A stretch of DNA of 62,044 bases, from the NCBI GenBank assembly GCA_025529335.1, contig JAMYHX010000239.1, forward strand, positions 1 to 62,044, given 5' to 3'. Of this stretch, positions 1 through 12,923 are shown in pieces. A program made the position numbers and the translations under genes. The stretch's first letter is position 1. The number at the start of each line of letters is the position of its first letter. The notes under the pieces are model-generated. The model worked only from the letters and a program-made list of their open reading frames with translations, searched no databases and was not told where the DNA came from. This DNA comes from Rhizopus sp. PT2906. Lineage: Eukaryota; Mucoromycota; Mucoromycetes; Mucorales; Rhizopodaceae.

Positions 1-3000
1 CCCAGACGTTGTTATACCTTTTCAACATAGGGAATAATAAAAGCATAGGGGAGTTTTTAGAAGAGATAAAGAATAAAAAAAAAAGAATGGTGGCCGCATT
101 TATGGTTTTTTGTTTACGTGAATCATGTTATTTAGGCTGAACATAAATGACTTATTCCTCCTTTTTCTCAATCTAACTTTTTCTAGCAATGCATGAATAA
201 ATAAATAACTCATTTTTCTATCCTATCTATATTAGAACATATCCGAGCATCCGAACGCCTCCTTCCCCTTTTTGCATATTTTTTTTCACGGCCCCTTCCT
301 TTTCTTTTGCAAGGCCGCTTGTTTACATAAAGTTGATCTCACACACATGTAATTTTTTCATTATGATTGCTTCACTTGTCTCATTTCTAATACGCATTTT
401 TCTATTTTTTTGACCATTTTCTTTAAAAATGAATAATAAAAAAAAAGTAAGGCAAGAATTAAGTGTACAAGGGAAAAGGTTGAGCAGGGAACGGCAGCTG
501 ATAGTAAACAAAAAAAAAAGAAATAAGGCTTTTCTCAAAGAGCACTAGACTGCCGATTCTGTGGAACACACGCAATTGATTCCATTATACTTGTTATTTG
601 TCAAATCAAACGAAGCCAAACCATGATTGATCTATTTGGTTAGCCATTATGGTTTTTTGCTAAAAAGAGCCAAAATCAAATCACCCTAACCTTCATGTAT
701 CAAAACCTGTTCATCAACCATGAAATATAGATGATTGAGTTGTTGGCTTAGGAAAACATAAGAGTGTATAATGTTTTTATTTTTATTTTTATTTTTAATG
801 CACATGAAAAAGGATAGAAGGTAAAATGTTTTTCCTCTATTCCCTGTTGTTATATCCTTACCCTTTTCACTTCTGCTTGTAAAATGCAGACCAACATTAG
901 TGATGATTGTGGTTGTGATAAATTTAATGACTATACATTCATTTTTATAGTAAAGCAATGGATCTTCCAAGTCTGCATAAACTATTTCAAATGGCGCTCG
1001 AAACTGGACGGATTGCTAAGGTACGCGACATATTTTATATAGTCCCTTATTGTCATGGATACTCATGCATCATGGATGAGAGGTATTATCAAGTATATGA
1101 TTTACTGGGCGATTAGAAAGAGGGTTATAGCCATGAAAAAGAACATGAGCATATAAATGCATGAAATGGATAAAGATTAGCCTTATATGGAATAAATAGT
1201 AGAGAGGAACAAATGTGATGACAAAGCAGTTCACCACTGTAATAATGAATATTGTCATTTAATTGATCAAGTGTAGCCTTTACTTTGTCGATCCCTATAG
1301 TTAATACTGTCAAGGATACTTTGCTTGTAAACACAACAGTGCATGCATTTGGTGTTCGTTTTATTCATGATCAAGTTTAATATTGGTTCATTTCATTAAA
1401 GAGAAACAGTGTTTTAATCGAAAGTTTAATATTTTTTGTTTTCTTTAGTTGAAAACCTTTTTCTTTATTATCAACAGCATAGGTTTAAATACAACAAAGA
1501 CAGATTGCATGCACAAATATTTGTTGATCAACTTTTGGTGTACAGGCGTAGTCAGCCTAACTTGAGGCCATTTGTATGATGTAGATTACTTTTTGGTACA
1601 GAGTTGCTTGTATTGACCATGTTGATAATTTGATCTTTAAGCTTCAGAAAGTGAGACAGATGCCACTGTTTTGAGATCAGAGTCAACTCTAAGCAGATTC
1701 CATTATTCTTCCAGTTCTTCCGTTTCGTTATTGCGTTCATAAGATTCTATTGTATGCTTCTTTGATTGATCTACTCAAAAGCTACCTGTTAGTATTTCAC
1801 AATCACATTTATATTTTCAAGATCAAACTCTTGCTTTAAGCTATATGTTCATCCATTTGTTGTTATGCAAGAGTATTATTGAGCTTTGATACCTTACATG
1901 CAGTGTACTGGCACTAAGACCTGGTTATGTAAACCCTTTAAGAGGATCAGATTCATCAAGCTATATGGGAATTGATTAACAGCACACTAGAGTTGTGTAG
2001 ACAACCCAGAAGTTTATAATTGATCTGTACTAGTGTCCATGGACGACGCCTCAATGCATATGTTAGACCCTGTAGAAAACACAATCGACCCTCCTAGAGT
2101 GAATACATGAGCTGTACGCAGAACTAGCATAGATATTCGAAAAGGTCACTGACCTATGATGGATGAGCATTCAAGAACAACACATTTGTTCAATCATCGA
2201 TGTATGAGCATGTTTAGTTAGGTTTATAGTAGAAGAGACTAAAAAGGGGAGAAAAATATATTTATTCACATGCTTCCTTTTTATTTTTTGCGTGCGACCA
2301 TTTTGAAATCTTTATGCTAATGCTTTTCATTTTTGGCTTAGATTTCTTTTACAGATTTTACTTCTTTGCCTAAACACGCTTGATTCTCTTTGGAATGCAG
2401 CTGAAGAGTCTCTAATAGAGTTTTTTATGTGTTTTATATCGTTCTTTTTTCATATTTCCTTTTTTTTTGAAAAGAGTAACAAAAAACGCATCAAACACTA
2501 CAGTTTTTACCGTTAACAGTCTCTTGTGCAAAAATACAAGCAATGACATTACTATTGATGGTTTATGGATCAAAATTTTTTAGATATCTATGTCTTTTTT
2601 TCTCTTTGAGGTAAAGATAAATACAACCTGCTTCTATTTTAAGCTCAGGATAGTGCATTTTTTTTGGGCCATCGTATGGATGCCCATGTTTAACAATACT
2701 AGAAGTTGATGCCTTGGCTGGCATCACAGTGGTAAATTCAGCTATCCACATATGGACGACCATTATCTTACACACGCAGCCGTTTGGATCTTTCTCTTTT
2801 CTATTGATGATCCGGTTTCCTTTTATCTGAACAAGCTTTCACATAAGTCCTCTCCAAAGCCACCAGCGATGGCTATCAGACGAAAGTAATGGTAGATAGT
2901 CATTAAAAGGCCATTAATACCTTAATTACACAATAAATATCCAGCCACTTCTTCAAGACATTGATCAAAGGCCCTTTCATTCTCTGGTTCTCGTCTTCAC

Positions 3001-5005
3001 AAAGATTCATATAATTCATATAACCCAGACATTCACCATGGCAACACTCGATATTCTTTTTTTTTCCCTTTCCCTCAGTTTGTCCTGGCTCTTTTAACAG
3101 GTCCATCGCTTGTTATCCTTAGACAAAGTTAATAAGTTTCAATTTGTTATCACAAAAGAATGGAGATGATTCTGATAGATAGGTTCGTGTTAATTAACCG
3201 AGGGGATTGCCTGCATCTCATATTTGCTGTAACGTCTTGTTTCTATATGAATGCAGTAACAAAAAGGAGCTAAAAGGAAGACTGCTGACTAGTAAAAGTA
3301 ATGCTGATGGTTTAATATGATACAGGTGCATTGACATTATATGATGCTTTAGCAAATTACTTGATGTATACAATTTTGATCAAGGCATTATATCAGAGTC
3401 ATGATATCTTTAAGAAAAGAGTTATTAGAAGGCTTCCTGTATTCAAATGGAGCGCTCACACTTTTTGTTCCAAAAAAAAGGTTGCTCATATAAACACACT
3501 TCACAAGCGCCTAAGTTGGCTTTGCTCAAAAGGGTAAGGCGTCAACCATTGTAAGGTAAATAAATAAAAAAGGAGTCACTCATTTCATTCCAGCATTGTT
3601 CATTTTTCCTAGAAACATAAAGAGTATCCAAGCCTTTATTTTTTTTCTTTTTCATTTATATTCATTCTAATAATAAAAAGAAAGCATATTGCTTTAGAGA
3701 AGAAAAATAAGAACTCCCGCTTCACCTCCGAAGAGGCAAAAGACCAGCTACCCGATACTTCAACATCCAAGATGCTCTAGGAACATCCCTTCAAACTCAG
3801 AATGGGCAAACTATAGAGTTCGAGTGTGAAGAGAAAAAAAAAAAAGGTTGAAGAGAGCCTTCTTTTATAGCTTTTGGTTTGTTTACATTGTGACTTTGAA
3901 AAACGTTCCTGAGTTGAAAAATTGATGGACTGCATGAATTATTTTAAGGAGAAAGTTATCTCTCATTCCTCATTGGTTGACTTTGTAGTAGGCTAATATT
4001 GTAGGACATATTATTCAAGTGGTAATAATAAATATATCTGATTGTTAATTCATAGTCGTATTGTAATACTTTTATATAAAAATATATTTGAATGCTAGCA
4101 GCATAGCATTGTGTCATATTTAAAGAAAAGAAGGTGTAAAAGTGACTGGAGAGATCCTCTATAGTACTTCTGTGTGATGCATGAGCTTATTATATAAACA
4201 CTTCTTCGTGCGTTTAATTTCCAAGTTTTGTACATCGTGATGGTATATGGGAATACAGAATAGAAGATGGTAGAATGAGCATCATTTTCAAGATGTTATA
4301 TTCTTTCTTCATTCAAGCAGAGTGTAACTTGTTACGTTACTCTGACCAAGCTATCACGAAATTGACTGCAAACCACTTATTATGATACACTTTCTGTCCG
4401 ACCAAGGCCGAAACATAGCATTACGATGGACCAGCAGCTCGTCATATGAACAGGAACCTGACATCCGACCCAACGTAATCACCTCAACACTGATGCAACA
4501 CGATTTTGGTTATCCAGTTAGTTTGGTGAGGTTAATCCTGGTAATAGCACAATAACCAAGTACTATCTTTACATGGGCGATCTTTTGGTAGATAATGTCC
4601 TTTTCTATTACAGTAATTCAGCAGATGTTAAACGAAATTTCAGACACAAGATCATCTCAAGACACTTTGTGGTAGATTTGACGATGACTATAGATCTGTA
4701 CCAAAACTCATGCAAGGGCATACAAAGACACACAAATGTCATCAAGATTTATCTAAAAGACCCATGAAGGCACAAAACGCGTCAAGGACGAATCCATTTA
4801 CTGAAATGATCAAAACAATGTGATTGTTACTGGCTTGAAGAAATCAGTGAGTAAATAGCAATGCTTGCAGCAAAAAACTTAAAGTATACAGTTCAAAATG
4901 GGGAAGGGAGGTAGCCACAATACCTTCAAATTCCGGGACGAGTTTTTCTTTTTTTTTTGGATTTGCGCCCATAGACTTTTTGAATATATTTTTGTCTAGT
5001 CTTAA
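1..5005. other. Gene-poor 5 kb with no recognisable gene
   Basis: I see no chain of exons with recognisable protein similarity on either strand. Open frames are short, low in complexity and not linked by convincing splice sites. A 21-codon stretch from an ATG at 958 ends at a GTACG donor-like site, and a 68-codon frame sits at 3331-3537, but neither continues into anything I can identify. Homopolymer A/T runs are frequent. The last part (about 4560-5005) is the likely promoter of the Brc1-like gene. Decayed mobile-element sequence is possible but not shown. Confidence 0.5.
4777..4782. promoter_or_regulatory. ACGCGT (MCB-type) hexamer upstream of the Brc1-like gene
   Basis: The palindromic hexamer ACGCGT lies about 225 bases before the start codon of the Brc1-like gene. 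In yeasts this hexamer is the core of the MBF site that drives G1/S expression of replication and repair genes. The match is exact, but any function here is inferred from position and from the class of gene downstream. Confidence 0.3.
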
Positions 5006-6788
5006 ATGTCAAAACATGAACTAAAGCTTGGAAGACGTTTGAATGATAAAAAATCTGTACCCATCTTTAGAAATGTTGTCTATTCAATAGATAATTCACT
5101 TGAATCAACTACAAGAACACGCGTAAGAAAGAATTGAAACAAAAAGAAAGATTTAATAAAAGAGAGACAATAGTTGATCAACCTACTTGAGAGCAATGGT
5201 GCAGTCTCAGCAGATAACGATAATACGTTCAACTTGTACATATCTTTAGAAAAGAGCTTAGATCAGCCTAATGTGCATTCTGTCACTGTACGTTGACTTT
5301 TTTTTTTTAGTTCTATGACTAAATTGTTTTTATAATGTGTAGCCTCTTTGGATAGAAACAGCCATCACTAATGGATTTGTTCATGAGTAAAGGACTATTT
5401 TCTCCCTCTTTCTATTTGAATATATTCATCAACTCTTCTTTGTTAGGACACAATATTACTCACCATCCAAACCTAACCAGTTCTTATCAGGTGTTGTCTT
5501 GTTTATTTTAGACGTAAGTGTTTTTTTTAATTGTTGTCTACTTTTACAAGACATTAAGATAATGGGAATAGATATCTCAAGTAGACATCCAAAGGTTGAC
5601 CGAAGAGATAAGAGAACGTGGAGGACAAGTCCGTAATGATATGACAGAAGATATCACACACTTGATTTGCATTAACCCAAAAGGAGTAATGAATTAGAAA
5701 ACAAGGAAAAAAGAGAGAGAACAACATTAACCAATGGGTTATAGGTAGAATATCAACACTGTATAGACCATCGCATTCCGGTTGTATTACCACAATGGCT
5801 AGATGACTGTTTAAGATTTGGAGAAAAGATAGATATCACTTCGTATCAGTTTCCAACCCCCACTGTATATAATCCAACATCGCCTGCAACTATTCATCCA
5901 TACCCGAACCAAGATCATCTAAAAGATGCTACAGATTGTACAGTTTTAATAGACCAAGTCATATACTTTGGTACTGATATTCACGTCAAGGACGAATTTA
6001 AATCTCGATTGATTCAATGTATAAAACGCGCTGGAGGAACAGTATCAACTGAATATAATACACATGTTACCATTGTCATCTTGAAGCATCGATCAACAGA
6101 GGAAGGCATTCAGGCATTTCAGGATAACAAGACCATTGCAAGCCTCTGGTGGCTAACCAACACGCTAGCACGAGGATATGTGCTGTCGCCCTTGAGTACT
6201 CTTCTGGACTATCCTGCCCCACAAGGAGGTATTCCTGGTATGGATTGTTTACATATCTCCATCACAGGATACAGAGACGTGCCCAGAGACTTTCTTCGAA
6301 GACTCATCATTCATACTGGCGCGGTTTTCAATCCTCTGATGGACCAACTGGCGACACATTTGATTTGTGGATCGAAAAAGAGTGATAAATATAAAGAGGC
6401 ACTCAACAAAGGCATGACGATCGTCAATCATATCTGGCTTGAAGAATGTTATCAGCAGTGGAAGATATTAGATTGTGATCACCAACGATATAGATATATT
6501 CCAGAAAAGAGTAACGTATTAAATCAAACAGTGGGTAGAACTCATCTGTTACATGATAAAGTAAAGCTTTGGATGAATCCTCAGACAGTTCCAGATTATT
6601 CAAGGTCCAAGTATGTTTATGAAATCATCAACGTTGATGAAAAGGGATCCATTGATATTGTCAATCCAAGAAAAGCAGCAGTCAAAGCAATACGTGTCCT
6701 AAGTAACATTGTGATGCCTGATATGAACGCATATGAAAAAGAGGCAAAGTCTTCCAATTGGCCAAGCCATAAGAAGCAAAAGACATGA
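5006..6788 (+). CDS. Brc1/Rtt107-like protein with four BRCT domains (about 499 aa)
   Basis: Likely a scaffold protein for replication-fork damage, acting in the nucleus. I chain six exons: 5006-5122, 5174-5287, 5343-5386, 5447-5513, 5572-5685 and 5745-6788. All have GT..AG borders and the total is 1500 nt. Four BRCT repeats are visible: about residues 15-90 (motif VTPLWIE near its end), 95-190 (FLSGVVLF, a GG pair, THLIC, then VVLPQWLDDC), 215-300 (KRAGG, WWLTN) and 310-400 (ATHLICG, IWLEECY). The FSGVV and PLW motifs match the tandem N-terminal BRCT block of the Rtt107/Brc1/PTIP group. After BRCT4 there are only about 100 residues, ending in a basic tail. Known Brc1 and Rtt107 carry a further C-terminal BRCT pair that is absent here. 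The start ATG is the first in frame before BRCT1. Family call fairly sure, orthology less so. Confidence 0.82.
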
Positions 6789-6912
6789 TGCATATTGTAA
6801 AAAAGGAAGATAAATAAATAATTCGTGATTTATTTCTGCAGTCTTTTTTTTGTTTTTTTCTATCATTGGATACATTTATATAAATATGTGTGTATATGTG
6901 TACATGAAGATC

Positions 6913-8849
6913 TTATTGTGGAGTATAATAGCTACCGGCATAATTCATTGACTGCTGACCATAGCCAGCGTATGCATCATAACGCGGTTGCTTTGCATAA
7001 GGATTATTATTATTATTATTATCTCCATGTGGGCGCTTTAATGTATTTGGTTCTTCATTTTCTGATTTAAACTCTGTAGAGACATGTAAAGGTACTCTAT
7101 TCAGTAAATGAACATCGTCACCTCTTTCCATCAAGTAACTCCTATAACGGTTATTAATGATTTGCTGATCTTCAGCTGACAAAGATTTTCTTGCTTTTTC
7201 AAAAACATTTATAATACGCTTATTGGCTTCTTTATCAAACAATCCAAGTTCAAAATTGATATAATTTATCCAAAAGTATTTGCTTTTAGCGTATGCGCTA
7301 GAATAAGTCTCATACATTTCTCTTATCTTATCTGATTCCATTTTCTATAGAAAAAAGGAGGGTGTTTAATAATGAGTATGCATGCACCTTCTAACTTTAT
7401 ATGAACCTGTTGTAGGTATTTAATATACTGAATAGTTAAATAGACTCTTGCAGATTCATCCAGATAGGCTGAACTGATATATTGACTGATGAGAGATTCA
7501 AAGGTATCTGTATTTTGTCTACGTTCGAAATGAATATAATCTGTAATGGCTTCAATATGTGTAGGAACTAAAAGAAAGAGGTTAGGCGATTGGTTACTTT
7601 GTGTATACGTTCATTACTTGATTGTAGTACTGATGTGTATGTTGACCTTGCTTCATCTGTACTTCCTTCTTCCTCCAAGACTAATGCTAACGCAAGCTTG
7701 ACGTGTATTTTATCTTTTGGTAGGAACGTATAAGCTGCCCTTTCATATGCAGATTTGGCATCTGAGATCAAGTTATTTTTGGCTAACCATTGCCCATATC
7801 GTAACCAAAACTCTTCATATTGCGCCTAAATCAATAATAATTAGTATATCCACAATCATACAACCGTTCTACTTACGCATGGTACAAGGCATCGCTCATA
7901 AAGTGCTCGAATACGAGTGATGTCACCCGCAGATTCCTCAAAGTCTAAATATTTGCTCCAATTTTGAAGTTGAGGCCTATCTAGCGGTTTGATATGAAAG
8001 TATGAACGTTTAATCTCTGCCTCATACACCCAGCGTTTATTTGTTCCTTCTTGTGTCTCCTTGTATACTTTAGCTATTTGCGCGTCTAGTTTTTCCCTCA
8101 GGGCCTTCTCAAGCGCATTCCCTGTCAGCTCTCCCTTTTCTGCCTTAACCTCTGATAAAAATTGTTGCAGTGTAGCATCATTGACAGCTTCAGACGGCTC
8201 CGTATTTGCACAAAGTCCTCTCCATTTCTCATAATAACGAGCATATTGATGCATTGGTATGATCACAATACGGTTCATCAGTTCCATCAATTTTTTAGGG
8301 TCGGATACTCTATTCTCTATAAAGTCAATATATTTGTCCCAGAAAGGATGCGCTAAAAAGTCGTATCCAACATTCACAGCGGCTCGTTCAAACAGTCTAA
8401 CATGGATATGAATACTAGGCTATTTTTTCTTTTGCTTCCCTATTACCTTTCTAGTTCTTGGTTGTCTGTTGTTGTAGCTAATTTAAAATCAAGATAGTGA
8501 TTCCAGAGATCAATTGAATTATGAATAGCAGCTACTCCTCTTTCAAACGTCTGTAATAAAATGATTATTATGGAAAGTGACTTTAGTTGGTGCTTACTCT
8601 TTCTGCTCCTTGACTGCCATGCGCAATTCCTTCCCAGTCTGCATACTTTTTCCAGTAACCGAAACAGAGTGGAAACTTTGATAAGAATGCATCATACACT
8701 AATTCCAAGTTAGTAATATGTTCAGGTGGACTCGTAGACGTAATCTCTGCTGATTCTGCAACGCGAATAAGTTGTTCCCAGGAACTAAAGTCTTCAGGTG
8801 TCGCGTGTACAATTTGCCAAAGTTGATCCCATTCTGCGTTTCCAGCCAT
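6913..8849 (-). CDS. PRP39: Pre-mRNA-processing factor Prp39 (U1 snRNP), 567 aa
   Basis: Prp39 is a U1 snRNP component made of HAT repeats, needed for 5' splice-site recognition. Exons on the minus strand are 8849-8598, 8550-8447, 8414-7877, 7825-7609, 7567-7407 and 7344-6913, giving 1704 nt in frame. The N-terminus carries the typical HAT opening (about residues 5-80: W..L......F..W, then YDAFL, FPLCFGYWKKYADWE). Later HAT units show FERA, WDKYIDFE-type and YERCLVPC motifs, and a conserved ELPTHIEA junction is formed by the exon 4/5 splice. The C-terminal 60 residues are Asn/Tyr/Gln-rich and low in complexity. The gene is convergent with the Brc1-like gene, with about 124 bases between stop codons. 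It faces away from ALG11. Confidence 0.9.
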
Positions 8850-9205
8850 TATTGAGAATAAAGAAAAAGAGAGAGAAAGTATAGAAAGAGAAAATGGAAG
8901 GACAATAGAGCAAAGAAAAAGTGATAAAAAAGAGAAAGAGATCTGGAATTCAAATGCCGAAACAAAGAGAGGATTATGGGGAACAACACTATTTGAACAT
9001 GATGATTGTAAGGCGTTGACTTGTCAGTCAATAACAAAAAAGTCGCTCTATTCTTTATATTAATAAAGTATCATGATTACACACAGAAAACGTATCTTAT
9101 TTGATAGATTAATCGTATTGTTCATTCCTCTTTTGCTTAAACAAAGCGTGACTTTTGGGACATCCGTTCACTTTTAGAACCCAGAGTAGCTTTAACTTCT
9201 TCCAT

Positions 9206-10951
9206 ATGAATCTCATTCTGGGATTATCATTTTGGGCTACTGCCATCTTCGGTGCAGTATGGTTACTTTTGGTTGCACTCAATGTTTATATCAGATCAAC
9301 AAAAGACGCCAACAGAGCAAGACTTGTACGCGAATTAGGTGAAGCAACAGCTCGTCTTGAAGAACCATTGTTTTTAGGTTTATTTCATCCTTACTGGTAA
9401 CATTTATATTATTTCATTTCATAATCGCTCATCTATTCTCTTAGTAATGCAGGAGGCGGAGGAGAACGTGTCTTGTGGACATGTGTTCGCGACATTCAAA
9501 AAGAGTTTCGGAATGTTATTTGTGTTGTCTACACTGGCGATCTGGATGCCTCCAAAGAGCAAATACTTGCAAAAGTGAAGGTAATCATACGTGATATATA
9601 TATATATATATAAGCTATATCCCTTTTTCTTTTAGAATGGTTTTAGTATTGAGCTTGATCCATCTCGACTCGCTTTTGTATATTTGAGGAAAAGATACCT
9701 CGTGGAAGATGACAGGTAAAACATTGAGAATTTGCTTTCCCTTCTTTAATCACTTATGCTTATCATAGATACCCTCGTTTCACTTTAATCCTTCAGAGCT
9801 TAGGTTCAATCTTTCTTGGATTTGAAGCAATTAGTCAATTAGTACCCGATGTGTTCTTTGGTACAAAAAAATAGAATTTGAAGGGAACAACCATTGACAA
9901 TTCATATCATAGACACCATGGGTTATGCTTTCACTTTTCCTTTAGTACATTATGTCGCTAATATAAAAATTGCAGCCTATGTTCATTATCCGACAATTAG
10001 CTCAGATATGGTCAATCGTGTCTATGAGCGTAAGGCTCAATATAACAATGATATAAAATTTGCTCAAAGCACTATTTGGACAACTGGAAAATTAATGTAA
10101 GTCTATATAACACAAGCACATAGGTTTCTAATAAAGAATAGATACTATCGACTCTTTGCCAAGTTGTATGGATTTTGTGGATCATTTGCACAGGTAGTCA
10201 CTGTCAATTCAACCTGGACCAAAGGTCATATCGACTCGTTGTGGCATACTAAAGCAGAGATTGTCTATCCACCCTGTGATACAGAGAGACTTAACAAGTT
10301 GTCCCTGAAAGGAAGGAAGCCGATGATTGTCAGTGTTGCTCAGTTTAGACCTGAAAAGGATCACGCATTACAATTGAAATCTTTGGCACGACTATTTGAA
10401 AAGTATCCACAATGGAAAGACACAAAGGTAGAGCTTGTCTTAATCGGAAGCTCAAGAAACGAAGGTGATGCAAAGAGAATAGATGGTCTACGTGAACTAG
10501 TGAAACAACTAAATATCCAAGTATGCCCATTAATGCAAAGGATCCACTTCAGTTTATTAATTCATTACAGGACTTTGTTCGATTTGAAATCAATGCGCCT
10601 TATGACTTACTGGTGTCTACTTTAGCAACAGCCAAGATTGGATTGCATACAATGTGGAACGAACATTTCGGTATCGGTGTTGTAGAGTACATGGCAGCAG
10701 GGCTCATCCCTGTAGCACATAACTCGGGAGGACCTAAACTGGACATTGTTACTAGTTATGATGAAAGGCCCACAGGATATCTTGCAGATTCAGTTGATAG
10801 TTTTGCAGATTGTCTGCATGCAGCATTGTCACTGTCAGAAGAAGAATATGAAAAAATGGCATCCAACGCTCGAGCATCAGCATGTGATAAATTTTCAGAA
10901 GATGCCTTTAGTTCAGATCTCTTGTATGCCTTACGTCCTTGTTTAACATAA
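9206..10951 (+). CDS. ALG11: GDP-Man:Man3GlcNAc2-PP-Dol alpha-1,2-mannosyltransferase Alg11, 480 aa
   Basis: Adds the fourth and fifth mannoses to the lipid-linked N-glycan precursor on the cytosolic face of the ER. Exons are 9206-9396, 9445-9580, 9636-9715, 9769-9860, 9913-10096, 10142-10520 and 10571-10951 (1443 nt). Residues 1-30 form a hydrophobic membrane anchor. The first splice rebuilds HPYCNAGGGGERVLW (about 60-75), the GT-B motif of Alg11. Further family motifs are DTMGYAFTFP, VHYPTISSDM, VNSTWTKGHI, and the C-terminal EHFGIGVVE (an EX7E pair, about residues 386-394) followed by NSGGPKLDIV. I took the first ATG, at 9206, because no in-frame ATG precedes it. The second intron holds a (TA)n run. 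Length and motif order are normal for the family. Confidence 0.95.
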
Positions 10952-11654
10952 ACTCTTCTTTATGTGCGCGGATTTATAAAAAATGAAATACTAGGTTTTG
11001 AATAAATATTTAAAAAAAAAAAAACCAACTGTTAATAATGTGAAAAGTGTACCTAAAGTGAGTTAGTAGCAATCAGTCAAAGTTTTGACTGTGATATAAT
11101 GTGTAGAATTAAAAAGGGACAGTAGAATGCAATCGAACTCAACACAGTATTTTTATTGATGAAGATTAACAAATAGATAATGGCTTGTCTTATATACTTT
11201 TCATTTTACTACAGAATGTTTCTTTATGATATGTAGTTTATATCGTAACTCACTCTCTTTGATACTTTGACAACATACTCAGTCAGGATTGTAATGTGAC
11301 AAAATGTCTTAACAACAGAGAGCAGCAAAACAATAAAAATATAAAATTTCAAAAACATTTGAATTACTTGGTTAACCTCTCACCCAACAGTCAATAGAAA
11401 TCACTAGGTTAGACTTATGCTCTCCATTTTGAAAAAAAAAAAAAAAAAAAAGAAAGAAAAACGAAGCACATGTAAAAAAGGATCAATCTGTATTTATTTC
11501 TCAATTGGTGCAAAGAAAAACAAAATGGGTACGATGATACGATATGACAGAAGAGAAATGCAAACAAGAGAATGATGCGTTAAAATAATAGAATAGGATG
11601 GAGATCAAAGAGTGACACTATTTGGATGAGATTGATCCCAAAGAAGGCTTTCTC
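10952..11654. other. Intergenic spacer downstream of ALG11
   Basis: About 700 bases without a recognisable gene: A-rich runs (for example near 11431-11450) and AT-rich sequence. It contains the 3' end of the ALG11 transcript and the edge of the mobile-element cluster. Nothing else stands out. Confidence 0.5.
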
Positions 11655-12205
11655 TTAACTGGCAGTGTTTTTTTTTGCGCCTTTCACGAATTCAAAGGAA
11701 AGTGTTGGGTGTTCCGCATTTGGGGCCAGGGACTTGACTAATGTACGGTGATACACTGCGATTTTATGGAGTTCGTCTAAAAATCCCATCAATGATATTA
11801 TGTTATTCTTAGTCCTGGGCATGTTTATAGTTACAAGTTCCACAAAGGTAAACATACTTGAACAAGGGTGAACCATCGTGTAAAAAGTAATTAACGACCC
11901 AAGTGCTTGAAAACATAGCACGCCAGTAAGGTTGCTAGCAACAATTTCTAACTTGGCGAATATGCCCAAACGATAGAAGCCCATAATTGACGAGGTATCA
12001 GAAAATTTTTCACCCTTAAGCTCCCTATAACATGTTCTGTAAGAAGGTTGGCACTGTTCAAAAACTGTTACTTCGTAATCAGGGCGATGGTTAACATCAG
12101 TGCCGTTGTCAGGGATAAGATTGCTGCATCTAGCAACTTTATCATCATCATAACAAAGCAGCGCTTGGATCAGGGGATGAACATATGAAGCAGCTAACTG
12201 TTATA
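11655..12205 (-). pseudogene. Fragment of a multi-copy Mucorales protein family, probably element-derived
   Basis: One uninterrupted reading frame on the minus strand runs from about 12205 to the stop at 11655 (about 183 codons) without a convincing start. Segments such as YVHPLIQALL, IPDNGTDVNHRPDY, YRLGIFAKLEIV and ALGSLITFY recall a large uncharacterised family that I remember as highly repeated in Mucorales genomes; I cannot verify this here. Farther upstream on the same strand (about 12720-12600) another short segment, with ARHSLIGLAMK and GAERATILAS, could be the decayed N-terminal part, separated by frame breaks. The function of the family is unknown to me. The position beside two transposon remnants supports a mobile or repeat origin. 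Confidence 0.5.
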
Positions 12206-12842
12206 TTCAGCTTTAGCGTTATTGTAAATAAGGCTATTAAGTCGATGACTTGCGAATTAGATTCTTTAAAAAGAAGAGTTGAATATTATTAAGTTAAGTT
12301 TGTGTGAGAATTTTATAGGGAATATTAATGTTGTCAGTATGATAAATGTGGTCACTGACATTATTTATGCTTATGTTATTATTGTTATACTAGTAGCTGC
12401 TATAGTTATTATTATTGTAAGTTATTCTTATCAGACGCGATAGAGGAATGTAAAGTAGAATGTATGCTCTGCTTTATTATACTCGAGTTATTATAATGAT
12501 TTATATCAAACACGTCACTAACTCAGATTCGACTAGAGAGCGAACATCTAAGTCTTTCAGTGTTGGAAATAGAGATTCAACAGCTAAAATAGTTGCATTT
12601 TCCTAGAACCTAGTGGATCCATTGATGCTAAAATAGTTGCACGCTCGGCTCCACTCATTTTCATCGCGAGGCCAATCAAAGAATGTCGTGCTTCCAAATT
12701 GCTTATATTATTTTCGTGATACAGGATTTTAACCTAAAACGAGACGATTGCAGAAAAATCCGGGACGATTGCAAAATTTTATTGGACGAATTCATTTTTA
12801 TTGGAGATTATCTCAAACTTTCAAATGAGACACAATAAACTT
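12206..12842. other. AT-rich spacer with decayed coding-like segment
   Basis: Between the repeated-family fragment and the transposon end lie about 640 bases rich in short AT runs. A short phrase (CTAAAATAGTTGCA) occurs twice about 50 bases apart near 12583 and 12630. The minus-strand segment near 12600-12720 is noted under the preceding fragment. No intact gene. Confidence 0.4.
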
Positions 12843-12888
12843 GTTTGTAAACCTTCTCAAAATTATTACTAGACACTTTTCAAGAGAC
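12843..12888 (+). repeat. Left terminal inverted repeat of the IS630-type element
   Basis: Begins GTTTGTAAACC and ends CAAGAGAC. It is the reverse complement of 14284-14329 with two mismatches. The near-perfect match contrasts with the broken transposase inside. Confidence 0.85.
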
Positions 12889-12923
12889 AAATGTAAAAGT
12901 TGAATAGGGCGTATGCTTTTTTA

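Noticed and set aside
6825..7070. Plus-strand frame after the Brc1-like gene
   Set aside because: It is antisense to the last PRP39 exon and has low-complexity Tyr repeats from AAT/ATT runs.
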